Source: Streptomyces sp. MUM 2J
GTDB lineage: Bacteria; Actinomycetota; Actinomycetes; Streptomycetales; Streptomycetaceae
Length of the DNA stretch: 64,000 nucleotides
Direction: 5' to 3'
Assembly (NCBI RefSeq): GCF_022414535.1
Contig: NZ_JADWYM010000024.1
Coordinates: forward strand, 45,511-109,510
Both the position numbers and the translations under genes were made by a program. The notes under the pieces are model-generated. The model was not told the origin of the DNA and did no database searches. It saw only the letters and a program-made list of their open reading frames with translations. Shown one piece after another: positions 58,201-64,000 of this stretch. Every line of letters begins with the position of its first letter. Position 1 is the first letter of the stretch.

Positions 58201-58877
58201 CCTTCGACGGCGAGATCGTCGAGACCGGCTACCCCCGCAACGACTACCTGTACGCCTCCGACCTGGACGAGCGGGCGGCGGAGGTGCGGCGGCGGATCGG
58301 CATCCCCGAGGGGAAGAAGGTCGTGCTGTACGCGCCGACGTGGCGGGACGACCTCTCGCACCGCGTCGGCCAGTTCCGCTTCGAGCTGCGCCTGGACCTG
58401 GAGGACGCCCAGCGCCGCCTGGGCGACGACCACGTCCTGATGATCCGCCGGCACTCGAACGTCGTGGACAGCATCCCCGGCGCGGGCAACGGGTTCGTCT
58501 TCGACGTCTCGGAGTACCCGGACATCGCGGACCTGTACGTCGCGGCGGACATGATGATCACGGACTACTCGTCGGTGATGTTCGACTTCGCGCACCTGCG
58601 CCGTCCGATGCTGTTCTTCACCTACGACCTGGAGCACTACCGGGACCGGCTGCGCGGGTTCTACTTCGACTTCGAGAACGACGCACCCGGACCGCTGATC
58701 CACACCTCCGGGGAACTCATCGACGCGATCCGCGACATCGACAGGGTGTCGGACAAGTACCGCGCCGAGTACGACCGCTTCCACACACTGTTCTGCGACC
58801 TGGACGACGGCCATGCCGCCGAACGGGTCGCCGACCTGATGTTCGAGCAGGCGCGCCGGTACGACAGCAGGCTCTGA
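55269..58877 (+). CDS. Giant GT2-TagF fusion with a ~500-residue central region
   Basis: 1202 residues. Residues 1-330 are a GT2 glycosyltransferase (SVIVPIYNVERYLSACLTSL, MVDDGSPDGSAA, FVDSDD). The central region, about 340-830, is beta-rich and has no motif that I know. Repeated strand patterns such as LRIERVRAVVTDRRQVDDTL and LSVTNRKSGERLDYPV suggest sugar-binding or spacer modules. The C-terminal TagF-like domain has VVQTWHGTMLKKIGLDID near 925, ETGYPRNDYL near 985 and MITDYSSVMFDFAHLRRPM near 1098. AAGGAG lies 12 bases before the ATG. Paired with the 743-residue gene, it probably elongates a glycan-phosphate polymer; which donor each uses cannot be read here. Confidence 0.88.
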   Translation: MAPRLSVIVPIYNVERYLSACLTSLAAQTMPDLEVVMVDDGSPDGSAAIAEEFAAKDARFRLVTRENGGLGAARNTGLEHLAPQSEFIAFVDSDDVIPSDAYRLMLASLDESGSDFVTGNVLHVNSSKIWQSPMHRILSRGAVQGTHVTRDLRLLTDRIACNKVFRRSFWERHGFRFPEGVLYEDTPVIVPAQFLARSVDVISAPTYYWRLRDGEAAPSITQRRSEPKAVRDRTAAVQSVSRFFAERPEPAAAEMKREYDRTVLTGDLRIFLNVLPEGKEEFHAEFFRVVNGYLDQVDPDLVMELPAPARVKWLLVRKHALAELLELFESERRGDRVRIDGLLRKYAAFSALENSSVRLPRRVLRIDRDMTAAAPLRELSWRGGKLHMAGHAWINRVDQSGPRSAIKVLALKRDGSRKRSVLPLRNVHAPECTALSNQRQYNYDWAGWEYEFDPARLRRGKTWQEGTWHLGVGIASAGLVRKKAIHTSGAAAQNHATYQWLDENFRILPSTATGSLKLRIERVRAVVTDRRQVDDTLELTGEIRVPLSANERVALSVTNRKSGERLDYPVELGTTQGERTSFRVCVPLEDVALLPEHIDATGTDVSSGGADPAQVATRTWSTELVATDLEGKKRKFGTVVADALPDLQIRLPHSLGDGADRFELAVLAGNTGYLKFTGRSLRACVTDVRWADGRYTVHGTAPQDITGWTFLIKARDYFDEKTVDLTVDADGRFEAHFTPSRMSGAAQSLPLKTGRWNLFLRSGGDEPDMPCILDRHAAPKLPVSGEHNGRGYDFEARWFDHPQLHCLPDLTMEERGAFHQARLRSEVYEQGRTKPLRESVLFISYNGKQYSDSPRAIHEELMRRGTDLEQLWLVRDGQVDVPSTVTPVRFQGADWYDALARCRYIVTNAHLPHWIERRPEQVVVQTWHGTMLKKIGLDIDAPKFNPDYHDQLRLEAANWSMMVSSNRFSTPILKRAMAFDGEIVETGYPRNDYLYASDLDERAAEVRRRIGIPEGKKVVLYAPTWRDDLSHRVGQFRFELRLDLEDAQRRLGDDHVLMIRRHSNVVDSIPGAGNGFVFDVSEYPDIADLYVAADMMITDYSSVMFDFAHLRRPMLFFTYDLEHYRDRLRGFYFDFENDAPGPLIHTSGELIDAIRDIDRVSDKYRAEYDRFHTLFCDLDDGHAAERVADLMFEQARRYDSRL

Positions 58878-58890
58878 TCCGCCGGCGCCG

Positions 58891-58934
58891 GACACGGCGA
58901 AGGGCCGCCCTGGTGGGCGGCCCTTCGCCGTGTC
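58891..58934. terminator. Bidirectional terminator of the envelope cluster
   Basis: A perfect 20-bp stem (GACACGGCGAAGGGCCGCCC with its complement) encloses a TGGT loop. It lies between the convergent stops of the GT2-TagF and GT4 genes and should terminate both. Confidence 0.93.
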
Positions 58935-58979
58935 GGCCGACGGGCCCGGAAGGTCGGTGCCGCCGGCCGGCCGGCGGAC

Positions 58980-61007
58980 TCAGACGGTCACGGTCTTCAC
59001 GGACAGCTGCGCCGCGCTGTTGAAGTACGGGCGCACCTCGACGCCCTTGGGCGGCTTGGGCGCGGCCGTGCCGGTGACCTTCCGCTTGACCCGGCGCAGC
59101 TGCCGGCCCAGCGGGCTCGGCCGGGCAGCCACGGCGGGCTTCAGCACGGGCCGCGGGTAGGTGTAGACGTCGATCGGCTTCAGGACATCGGTGGCGAGCT
59201 TGCTCAGCGGCAGCCGGTCGGCGCCGGGTGCGGGCCGCAGCCACACGTCCCAGATGGTCTCCTTGCCCTTGTGGTCGCCGATCAGCCGCTTGCTGTCGAG
59301 CCGGGCCACCAGCGCCCCGCCGGAGCCCGGCTGCGTGTCGAAGGTGACCGTCGCCGGCACCTTGCCGCGCCGGGTCGCCTCGATGACGGTCCCGTTCGGC
59401 GCCGCGCCCCACAGCGCGGCGTCGACGACCAGCGTGAAGCCGTCCACGGTGAGGCCCGCCACCTCGGCGTGCCGGTCACGGACCCGGCTGCGCACGCGCA
59501 GCCGCCCGTCGTCCTGCCGGTACGGCAGCAGCCACTCCAGGGCCGGGCCGTCGCCGGGCCGCGGCAGCTCGACCGTGAGCAGGTCCCGGGTGTCCACGCC
59601 GAAGCCGTCCGTGGTCAGCGGCACCTCCAGGCCGTCCGCGGTGCCCACGGACACCTCCCACTCGCCCTCGGACAGCCCGTCGTGCCAGGGCACGAGTGCC
59701 TCACCGGCCGGGGACAGCGGGAAGCGGCGCTCCTCGTCGTCCTGGCAGGGCCGGCGGCAGATGATGTCGACCTCGCCGAGGTCGACGGGCATCCGCTCCA
59801 CGGCGATGAGGACGGAGCCGTCGCCCTGGACGACGGCGGTGGCGGTGTGCGGAAGCCGGCGGCGGGCCAGGGCCCGTTCCAGGATGGCCTCGAACCGCTC
59901 GCGGCTGCCCGTCTCGTGGAAGCGTTCGGCGTTGCGCACGGCGGCCCGGCCCATGCTCCGGCGGCGCTCGTCGTCCTCGACCAGCGTCATCATCGCGGCG
60001 GTCATCGCCGCGACGTCGTCCTTGGGCACGACGAAGCCGTCCTCGCCGTCGGCGATGATGTTGCGCGGCCCGTGGTCGGCGTCGGTGCTGATCACCGGCA
60101 GCCCGGCGGCCATCGCCTCGACGATGACGTTGCCGAAGGCCTCGCGCCTGGAGGGCATCAGGAACACCGATCCCTTGGCGAACTCCGGTGACACCGGGGT
60201 GGCCGGGCCCATCAGCAGCACGTCGTTGTACAGGCCGAGCTTCTCGATCTGCTTGCGCAGATTCGCCTTCTCCGCGCCGGTGCCGTAGATGCGCAGCTTC
60301 CAGCCGGGGTGCCTGGCGACCACCGGGGCGAAGGCCTCGACGGCCATGGCGAAGTTCTTGTTCTCCTTCAGCAGCCCCGCCGCGATGATCACCTTGTTGT
60401 CACCGGTGGAGCGGTGCGTGGAGGCGGGCACGCAGTTCGGCATGACCTCCAGCCGGTTGCGTACACCGGGCACGAGCTTGCCCAGGCTCGCGACCTCCTC
60501 GGGGGTGAGGGCGGTGATCGCGTCGAGGTCGTGGTAGGTGCGGAAGAGCGGCTTCTTCTCCCATTCCGCGTAGATCGCGGGCATGGAGTGCTCCTGGGCC
60601 AGCCGCAGATAGTCCTTGCGGGCGTGGCTGAGCATGATGGTGATCCGCGGGCTGGAGCTGACCACCGCGTCGGCGTCGGTGGTCTCCAGCCACTCCAGCA
60701 GCCTCAGTTCGGCGAGCCGGCTGATCCACGGCCTGCCTTCCCTCTCCTTCGGTGGAAAGACGTAGACCTTCGGGAACTCCTGGATCAGCGGGTTGTCCAG
60801 GTCGGACGCCGGGGAGTTGCCGCGCAGGTCGGTGAGGACGGTGACCTTCACCCGCGGGTCGAGCGGGAAGTAGGACGCGTCGCGCGACTTGCGCAGGCAC
60901 ACGATCTCCACGTCGTGCTTCTCCGCCAGCGCCCCTGCGAGGTTCTGCGTCGCGCTCACCACACCGCCGATGTGGCAGAGGTTGCTGACAATGAACGAGA
61001 TCTTCAT
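58980..61007 (-). CDS. GT4 glycosyltransferase with beta-rich C-terminal extension
   Basis: 675 residues. Residues 1-370 form a GT-B family 4 glycosyltransferase: the acceptor-side start MKISFIVSNLCHIGGVVSAT, GLLKENKNFAMAVEAFAPV near 215, and the donor-binding MPSRREAFGNVIVEAMAAG near 290. The remaining 300 residues are beta-rich and end in a basic tail, with TIWDVWLRPAPGADRLPLSK near 600. Such extensions also occur on wall-polymer glycosyltransferases. It runs on the minus strand after obgE and converges with the TagF-like genes. It probably adds a sugar to the same polymer, but the donor is unknown. Confidence 0.88.
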   Translation of the reverse strand: MKISFIVSNLCHIGGVVSATQNLAGALAEKHDVEIVCLRKSRDASYFPLDPRVKVTVLTDLRGNSPASDLDNPLIQEFPKVYVFPPKEREGRPWISRLAELRLLEWLETTDADAVVSSSPRITIMLSHARKDYLRLAQEHSMPAIYAEWEKKPLFRTYHDLDAITALTPEEVASLGKLVPGVRNRLEVMPNCVPASTHRSTGDNKVIIAAGLLKENKNFAMAVEAFAPVVARHPGWKLRIYGTGAEKANLRKQIEKLGLYNDVLLMGPATPVSPEFAKGSVFLMPSRREAFGNVIVEAMAAGLPVISTDADHGPRNIIADGEDGFVVPKDDVAAMTAAMMTLVEDDERRRSMGRAAVRNAERFHETGSRERFEAILERALARRRLPHTATAVVQGDGSVLIAVERMPVDLGEVDIICRRPCQDDEERRFPLSPAGEALVPWHDGLSEGEWEVSVGTADGLEVPLTTDGFGVDTRDLLTVELPRPGDGPALEWLLPYRQDDGRLRVRSRVRDRHAEVAGLTVDGFTLVVDAALWGAAPNGTVIEATRRGKVPATVTFDTQPGSGGALVARLDSKRLIGDHKGKETIWDVWLRPAPGADRLPLSKLATDVLKPIDVYTYPRPVLKPAVAARPSPLGRQLRRVKRKVTGTAAPKPPKGVEVRPYFNSAAQLSVKTVTV

Positions 61008-61165
61008 CTGTACAAGTACTTTCCGTCCGGCGGTGAGGCGCAGCGCTGGCAGGCGCCGACGACAGAAGCCGCTGTCGCCTCAAGGAAGACGTGTCACCGC
61101 TCGGAAAAGTTGTCGGCCGCGGGCCGATTCGACGGCAATCGGGTGAACTCCGCCTCCGGGACGGG

Positions 61166-62611
61166 TCAGAACGGTTCGAAGTCGTCGTACGCGCGCTCCG
61201 ACTCGTCCCGTTCGGCCTGCCGGTCGCGGCGGCGCTGCGCCGCGGGGCGGGGCGCCTCGAAGCGGTGGTCCTCACCGCGCCTGCCCAGCATCTCCGCACC
61301 GGCCGTCACGGTCGGCTCCCAGTCGAAGACGACCGCGTTCTCCTCGGGGCCGATCGCCACACCGTCACCGGAGCGGGCGCCCGCCTTCATCAACTCCTCT
61401 TCCACGCCGAGGCGGTTGAGCCGGTCGGCGAGGTAGCCGACGGCCTCGTCGTTGTTGAAGTCGGTCTGGCGCACCCAGCGTTCGGGCTTCTCGCCGCGGA
61501 CACGGAAGAGCGGCTCGCCGCCGACGTCCTCCCGGGTGACCGTGAAGCCCGCGTCGTCGACCGCCTTGGGCCGGATGACGATCCGGGTGGCCTCCTCCCT
61601 GGGCCTGGACGCCCGTGCCTTCGCCACCAGCTCGCCCAGCGCGTACGTCAGCTCCTTCAGCCCGGTGTGCGCCACCGCGGACACCTCGAAGACCCGGTAG
61701 CCCCGCGCTTCGAGGTCCGGCTGCACCATCTCGGCGAGGTCGCGGCCGTCCGGCACGTCGATCTTGTTCAGGACGACGATGCGCGGACGGTTGTCCAGGC
61801 CTCCGTACTGCCGCAGCTCCTCCTCGATGACGTCGAGGTCGGAGACCGGGTCGCGCTCGGCCTCCAGGGTGGCCGTGTCGAGGACGTGGACGAGCACGCT
61901 GCACCGCTCCACGTGCCGCAGGAACTCCAGCCCCAGGCCCTTGCCCTCGCTGGCGCCCGGGATCAGACCGGGCACGTCGGCGACGGTGTAGACGGTCGAG
62001 CCGCTGGTGACCACACCGAGGTTGGGGACGAGGGTGGTGAAGGGGTAGTCGGCGATCTTCGGCCGGGCCGCCGACAGCACCGAGATGAGGGAGGACTTGC
62101 CCGCGCTCGGGTATCCGACCAGCGCCACGTCGGCGACGGTCTTCAGCTCCAGGACGACGTCCCGGAGATCCCCCGGCTCGCCCAGCAGCGCGAACCCGGG
62201 CGCCTTGCGGCGGGCGGAGGCGAGAGCGGCGTTGCCCAGCCCGCCCCGGCCGCCCTGTGCGGCGATGTACGACGTGCCGTGGCCGACCAGGTCGGCGAGG
62301 ACGTTGCCCGCCTTGTCGAGTACGACCGTGCCGTCCGGCACCGGCAGGACCAGGTCCTGGCCGTCCTTGCCGGAACGGTTGCCGCCCTCGCCCGGCTTGC
62401 CGTTGGTGGCCTTGCGGTGCGGGGAGTGGTGGTAGTCGAGGAGCGTGGTCACCGACTGGTCGACGGTGAGGATCACATCGCCGCCTCGCCCGCCGTTGCC
62501 GCCGTCGGGCCCGCCCAGCGGTTTGAACTTCTCACGGTGGACGGAGGCACAGCCGTGGCCTCCGCTACCCGCGGCGACATGCAGCTCGACGCGGTCCACG
62601 AAGGTGGTCAT
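61166..62611 (-). CDS. obgE: GTPase ObgE
   Basis: Conserved ribosome-associated GTPase with roles in 50S assembly and, in Streptomyces, development. At 481 residues it has the Gly-rich Obg fold (FVDRVELHVAAGSGGHG, GGNGGRGGDVILTVD). The G domain follows, with GYPSAGKSSLISVLS near residue 166, the DVPGLIPGASEGKGLG switch and NKIDVPDGRD near 285. A C-terminal OCT domain ends FRVRGEKPERWV..EVTLGAEML in pattern. The ATG has GGAGGC upstream. The conserved rplU-rpmA-obg order is intact. Confidence 0.96.
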   Translation of the reverse strand: MTTFVDRVELHVAAGSGGHGCASVHREKFKPLGGPDGGNGGRGGDVILTVDQSVTTLLDYHHSPHRKATNGKPGEGGNRSGKDGQDLVLPVPDGTVVLDKAGNVLADLVGHGTSYIAAQGGRGGLGNAALASARRKAPGFALLGEPGDLRDVVLELKTVADVALVGYPSAGKSSLISVLSAARPKIADYPFTTLVPNLGVVTSGSTVYTVADVPGLIPGASEGKGLGLEFLRHVERCSVLVHVLDTATLEAERDPVSDLDVIEEELRQYGGLDNRPRIVVLNKIDVPDGRDLAEMVQPDLEARGYRVFEVSAVAHTGLKELTYALGELVAKARASRPREEATRIVIRPKAVDDAGFTVTREDVGGEPLFRVRGEKPERWVRQTDFNNDEAVGYLADRLNRLGVEEELMKAGARSGDGVAIGPEENAVVFDWEPTVTAGAEMLGRRGEDHRFEAPRPAAQRRRDRQAERDESERAYDDFEPF

Positions 62612-62677
62612 GGTTCAGTGCCTCCAGATACGTGCGGTCATGGCGTTGCAGTGCTGTGTTCCATGAGAACAAGCGAA

Positions 62678-62717
62678 AGGCGGACCCGCCTTCCCGCACG
62701 GGAAGTGAGGTCCGCCT
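62678..62717 (-). terminator. Stem-loop between rpmA and obgE
   Basis: AGGCGGAC/GTCCGCCT enclose a nested TTCCC-GCAC-GGGAA hairpin, starting 20 bases past the rpmA stop. It probably causes partial termination or processing, so ribosomal protein output exceeds ObgE output. Confidence 0.6.
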
Positions 62718-62736
62718 CGCGAAGTGATGCGTCCGG

Positions 62737-62991
62737 TCAGGCGACCGGAACGATGTTCACGACCTTGCGGCCGCGGTGGGTGCCGAACTGCACCGCGCCG
62801 GCCTGCAGGGCGAACAGCGTGTCGTCGCCGCCACGGCCCACACCCGCACCCGGGTGGAAGTGGGTACCACGCTGGCGGATCAGGATCTCGCCCGCGTTCA
62901 CGACCTGACCGCCGAAGCGCTTCACGCCGAGCCGCTGGGCATTGGAGTCGCGACCGTTCCGGGTGGACGATGCGCCCTTCTTGTGTGCCAT
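62737..62991 (-). CDS. rpmA: 50S ribosomal protein L27
   Basis: Large-subunit protein whose N-terminus reaches the peptidyl-transferase centre. The 84-residue protein starts AHKKGASSTRNGRDSNAQRLG and has VNAGEILIRQRGTHFHPG near residue 35, both diagnostic. The ATG has GAGGAGAG upstream. It lies 13 bases after rplU, and the pair is co-transcribed. Confidence 0.97.
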   Translation of the reverse strand: MAHKKGASSTRNGRDSNAQRLGVKRFGGQVVNAGEILIRQRGTHFHPGAGVGRGGDDTLFALQAGAVQFGTHRGRKVVNIVPVA

Positions 62992-63004
62992 CTCTCCTCA
63001 GTCC

Positions 63005-63325
63005 TTACTTCGCAGCCGTGGGGATCGACGTGACCTTGATCGCCGTGTACTGCTGGCGGTGGCCCTGGCGACGGCGGTAACCGGTCTTGTTCTTGTAGCG
63101 CAGAATGTCGATCTTCTGCCCCTTGTGGTGGTCCACGACCTCGGCCTGGACCTTGATGCCGGCCAGCACCCACGGGTCGCTGGTCACGGCGTCGCCGTCG
63201 ACAACGAGCAGGGTCGAGAGCTCGACCGTGTCGCCAACCTTGGCGGTGGAAATCTTGTCAACCTCGACGATGTCGCCGACAGCAACCTTGTGCTGCCGAC
63301 CACCGCTGCGCACGATGGCGTACAC
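63005..63325 (-). CDS. rplU: 50S ribosomal protein L21
   Basis: Early-assembly 50S protein contacting 23S rRNA. The 106-residue protein begins VYAIVRSGGRQHKVAVGD and ends HHKGQKIDILRYKNKTGYRRRQGHRQ, the standard signature. The GTG at 63325 is chosen because the extra upstream residues have no family counterpart; AGAGAG lies upstream. First gene of rplU-rpmA-obg. Confidence 0.97.
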   Translation of the reverse strand: MYAIVRSGGRQHKVAVGDIVEVDKISTAKVGDTVELSTLLVVDGDAVTSDPWVLAGIKVQAEVVDHHKGQKIDILRYKNKTGYRRRQGHRQQYTAIKVTSIPTAAK

Positions 63326-63439
63326 GCGGAACTCACTCTCTCGCTCGGGAAACGAACCCCCGCAGGCCAGCCTCCCGTGATGCACGGGCGACCTCTCCCA
63401 GCCACCCTGTGACCGGGAGGAAGAAGGTTTACGGGGATG

Positions 63440-63462
63440 CGGCGTGTGCTGTGGACACGCCG
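63440..63462. promoter_or_regulatory. Hairpin in the rplU upstream region
   Basis: CGGCGTGT/ACACGCCG, a perfect 8-bp stem, lies 115 bases upstream of the rplU start and beyond the RNase E/G stop. It could be a leader element of rplU or the end of the upstream transcript. Confidence 0.4.
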
Positions 63463-63539
63463 ACGGTCCAGGTTACGGGGCCACGGCCGAGACGGTCAAA
63501 CCGGGTCCGGGCCCCCGGAACGCGGCCCAGAACGGGGCA

Positions 63540-63562
63540 CGGCCGGTCACCCGGACCGGCCG
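63540..63562 (-). terminator. Hairpin after the RNase E/G gene
   Basis: CGGCCGGT pairs with ACCGGCCG over a 7-base loop, 29 bases past the stop codon at 63591. Confidence 0.6.
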
Positions 63563-63590
63563 CACCCCGCATCGGTCACGCCGTAGCGGC

Positions 63591-64000
63591 TCAGCTCTCC
63601 TCTGCGGAGGCCGGGACCGCGGTCTTCTTCGCCGCCGTCTTCTTCGCCGCCGTCTTGGTGGTCTTCGCCGCCTTCTTGGCCGCCGCCGTCTTGGCCGTCG
63701 CCTTCTTGGCCGCGGTCTTCTTGGCCGCGGTCTTCTTGGCCGCGGTCTTCTTGGCCGCGGCCGTCTTGGTGGCGGCCTTCTTCGCCGTGGCCTTCTTGGC
63801 GACCTTGCGGGCCGCCTTCCTGGCCGGCGCCGCCTCCTCCTCGGCCTCGGGACCGGCCCCGGCAGCACCCTGCGCGGACGCCTCCGCCCCAGCTGCCTCG
63901 TCCTGCGCCGCCGGCAGCACCACGACGGCCGTGTCCTCCGACGCGGTCGGCGCGGTGGCCTTGCGCACGGCACGGCGCCGCGGACGGGCCGGAGCGGCGG
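63591..64000 (-). CDS. RNase E/G, C-terminal fragment (cut by the window edge)
   Basis: The reading frame is open to the window edge, so the N-terminus and catalytic part are missing. The visible 136 residues are the disordered tail: an Ala/Glu stretch (AAGAEASAQGAAGAGPEAEEE) and then an extremely basic Ala-Lys-Thr region with AKKTAAKKTAAKKT-type repeats, ending VPASAEES. Such histone-like tails occur in Streptomyces RNase E/G, where they bind RNA or partner enzymes. The gene lies directly upstream of rplU, the usual place for rne/rng. Identification rests mainly on context and tail composition. Confidence 0.75.
   Translation of the reverse strand, partial: AAPARPRRRAVRKATAPTASEDTAVVVLPAAQDEAAGAEASAQGAAGAGPEAEEEAAPARKAARKVAKKATAKKAATKTAAAKKTAAKKTAAKKTAAKKATAKTAAAKKAAKTTKTAAKKTAAKKTAVPASAEES

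Overview
This is a high-GC actinobacterial chromosome segment, almost certainly from a Streptomyces species. The evidence is the strong third-position GC bias, many GTG starts preceded by GGAGG-type Shine-Dalgarno sequences, 4-base GTGA stop/start overlaps, SpoIIE-type regulation, and a gene order that matches the conserved block I remember from S. coelicolor between ybeY/phoH and rplU/rne. It is core chromosome: I found no insertion sequence, prophage, CRISPR array or integration site.

Layout. 0-24 kb, mostly minus strand: ybeY-phoH, a PfkB-type sugar kinase, an adenosine/adenine deaminase-family enzyme, rnz, a HIT protein, a tricorn-type protease, a small secreted protein, rsmE, a nitronate monooxygenase-like flavoprotein, and hrcA-dnaJ2 behind a perfect CIRCE operator. 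Then come a plus-strand metallo-beta-lactamase-fold gene and DUF3097 gene, hemW, a three-domain SpoIIE phosphatase, a long-chain acyl-CoA synthetase and lepA, with rpsT divergent from lepA. 24-36 kb, minus strand: a SnoaL-like protein, holA, a small protein, an arylamine N-acetyltransferase, comEC-comEA, a DegV protein, a membrane coiled protein, and leuS with a leucine-rich leader peptide and attenuator.

36-40 kb holds a two-gene plus-strand redox module (a ferric-reductase-like di-heme membrane protein and a NuoF-like protein fused to a ferredoxin). It is followed by two identical tRNA-Ala(GGC) genes that flank two tiny zinc-ribbon proteins. 40-50 kb, mostly minus strand: a histidine phosphatase, rsfS, an LCP-family protein, nadD, two 53-54 residue membrane peptides, an M48 protease (plus strand), two single-pass membrane proteins that share an N-terminal motif, proA, a small protein and proB.

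51-61 kb is a cell-envelope island inserted between proB and obgE: galE, two large GT2-TagF fusion polymerases (plus strand) and a GT4 glycosyltransferase with a long C-terminal extension. The window closes with obgE, rpmA, rplU and the Lys/Ala-rich C-terminus of an RNase E/G. Taken together, the LCP protein, the membrane proteins, the M48 protease and the TagF-like enzymes suggest a phosphate-containing wall-polymer system threaded through the conserved obg-proB-proA-nadD-rsfS backbone. The two least explained systems are the redox module at 36.2-39.1 kb and this envelope cluster. The clearest regulatory signals are the leuS attenuator and the hrcA CIRCE.
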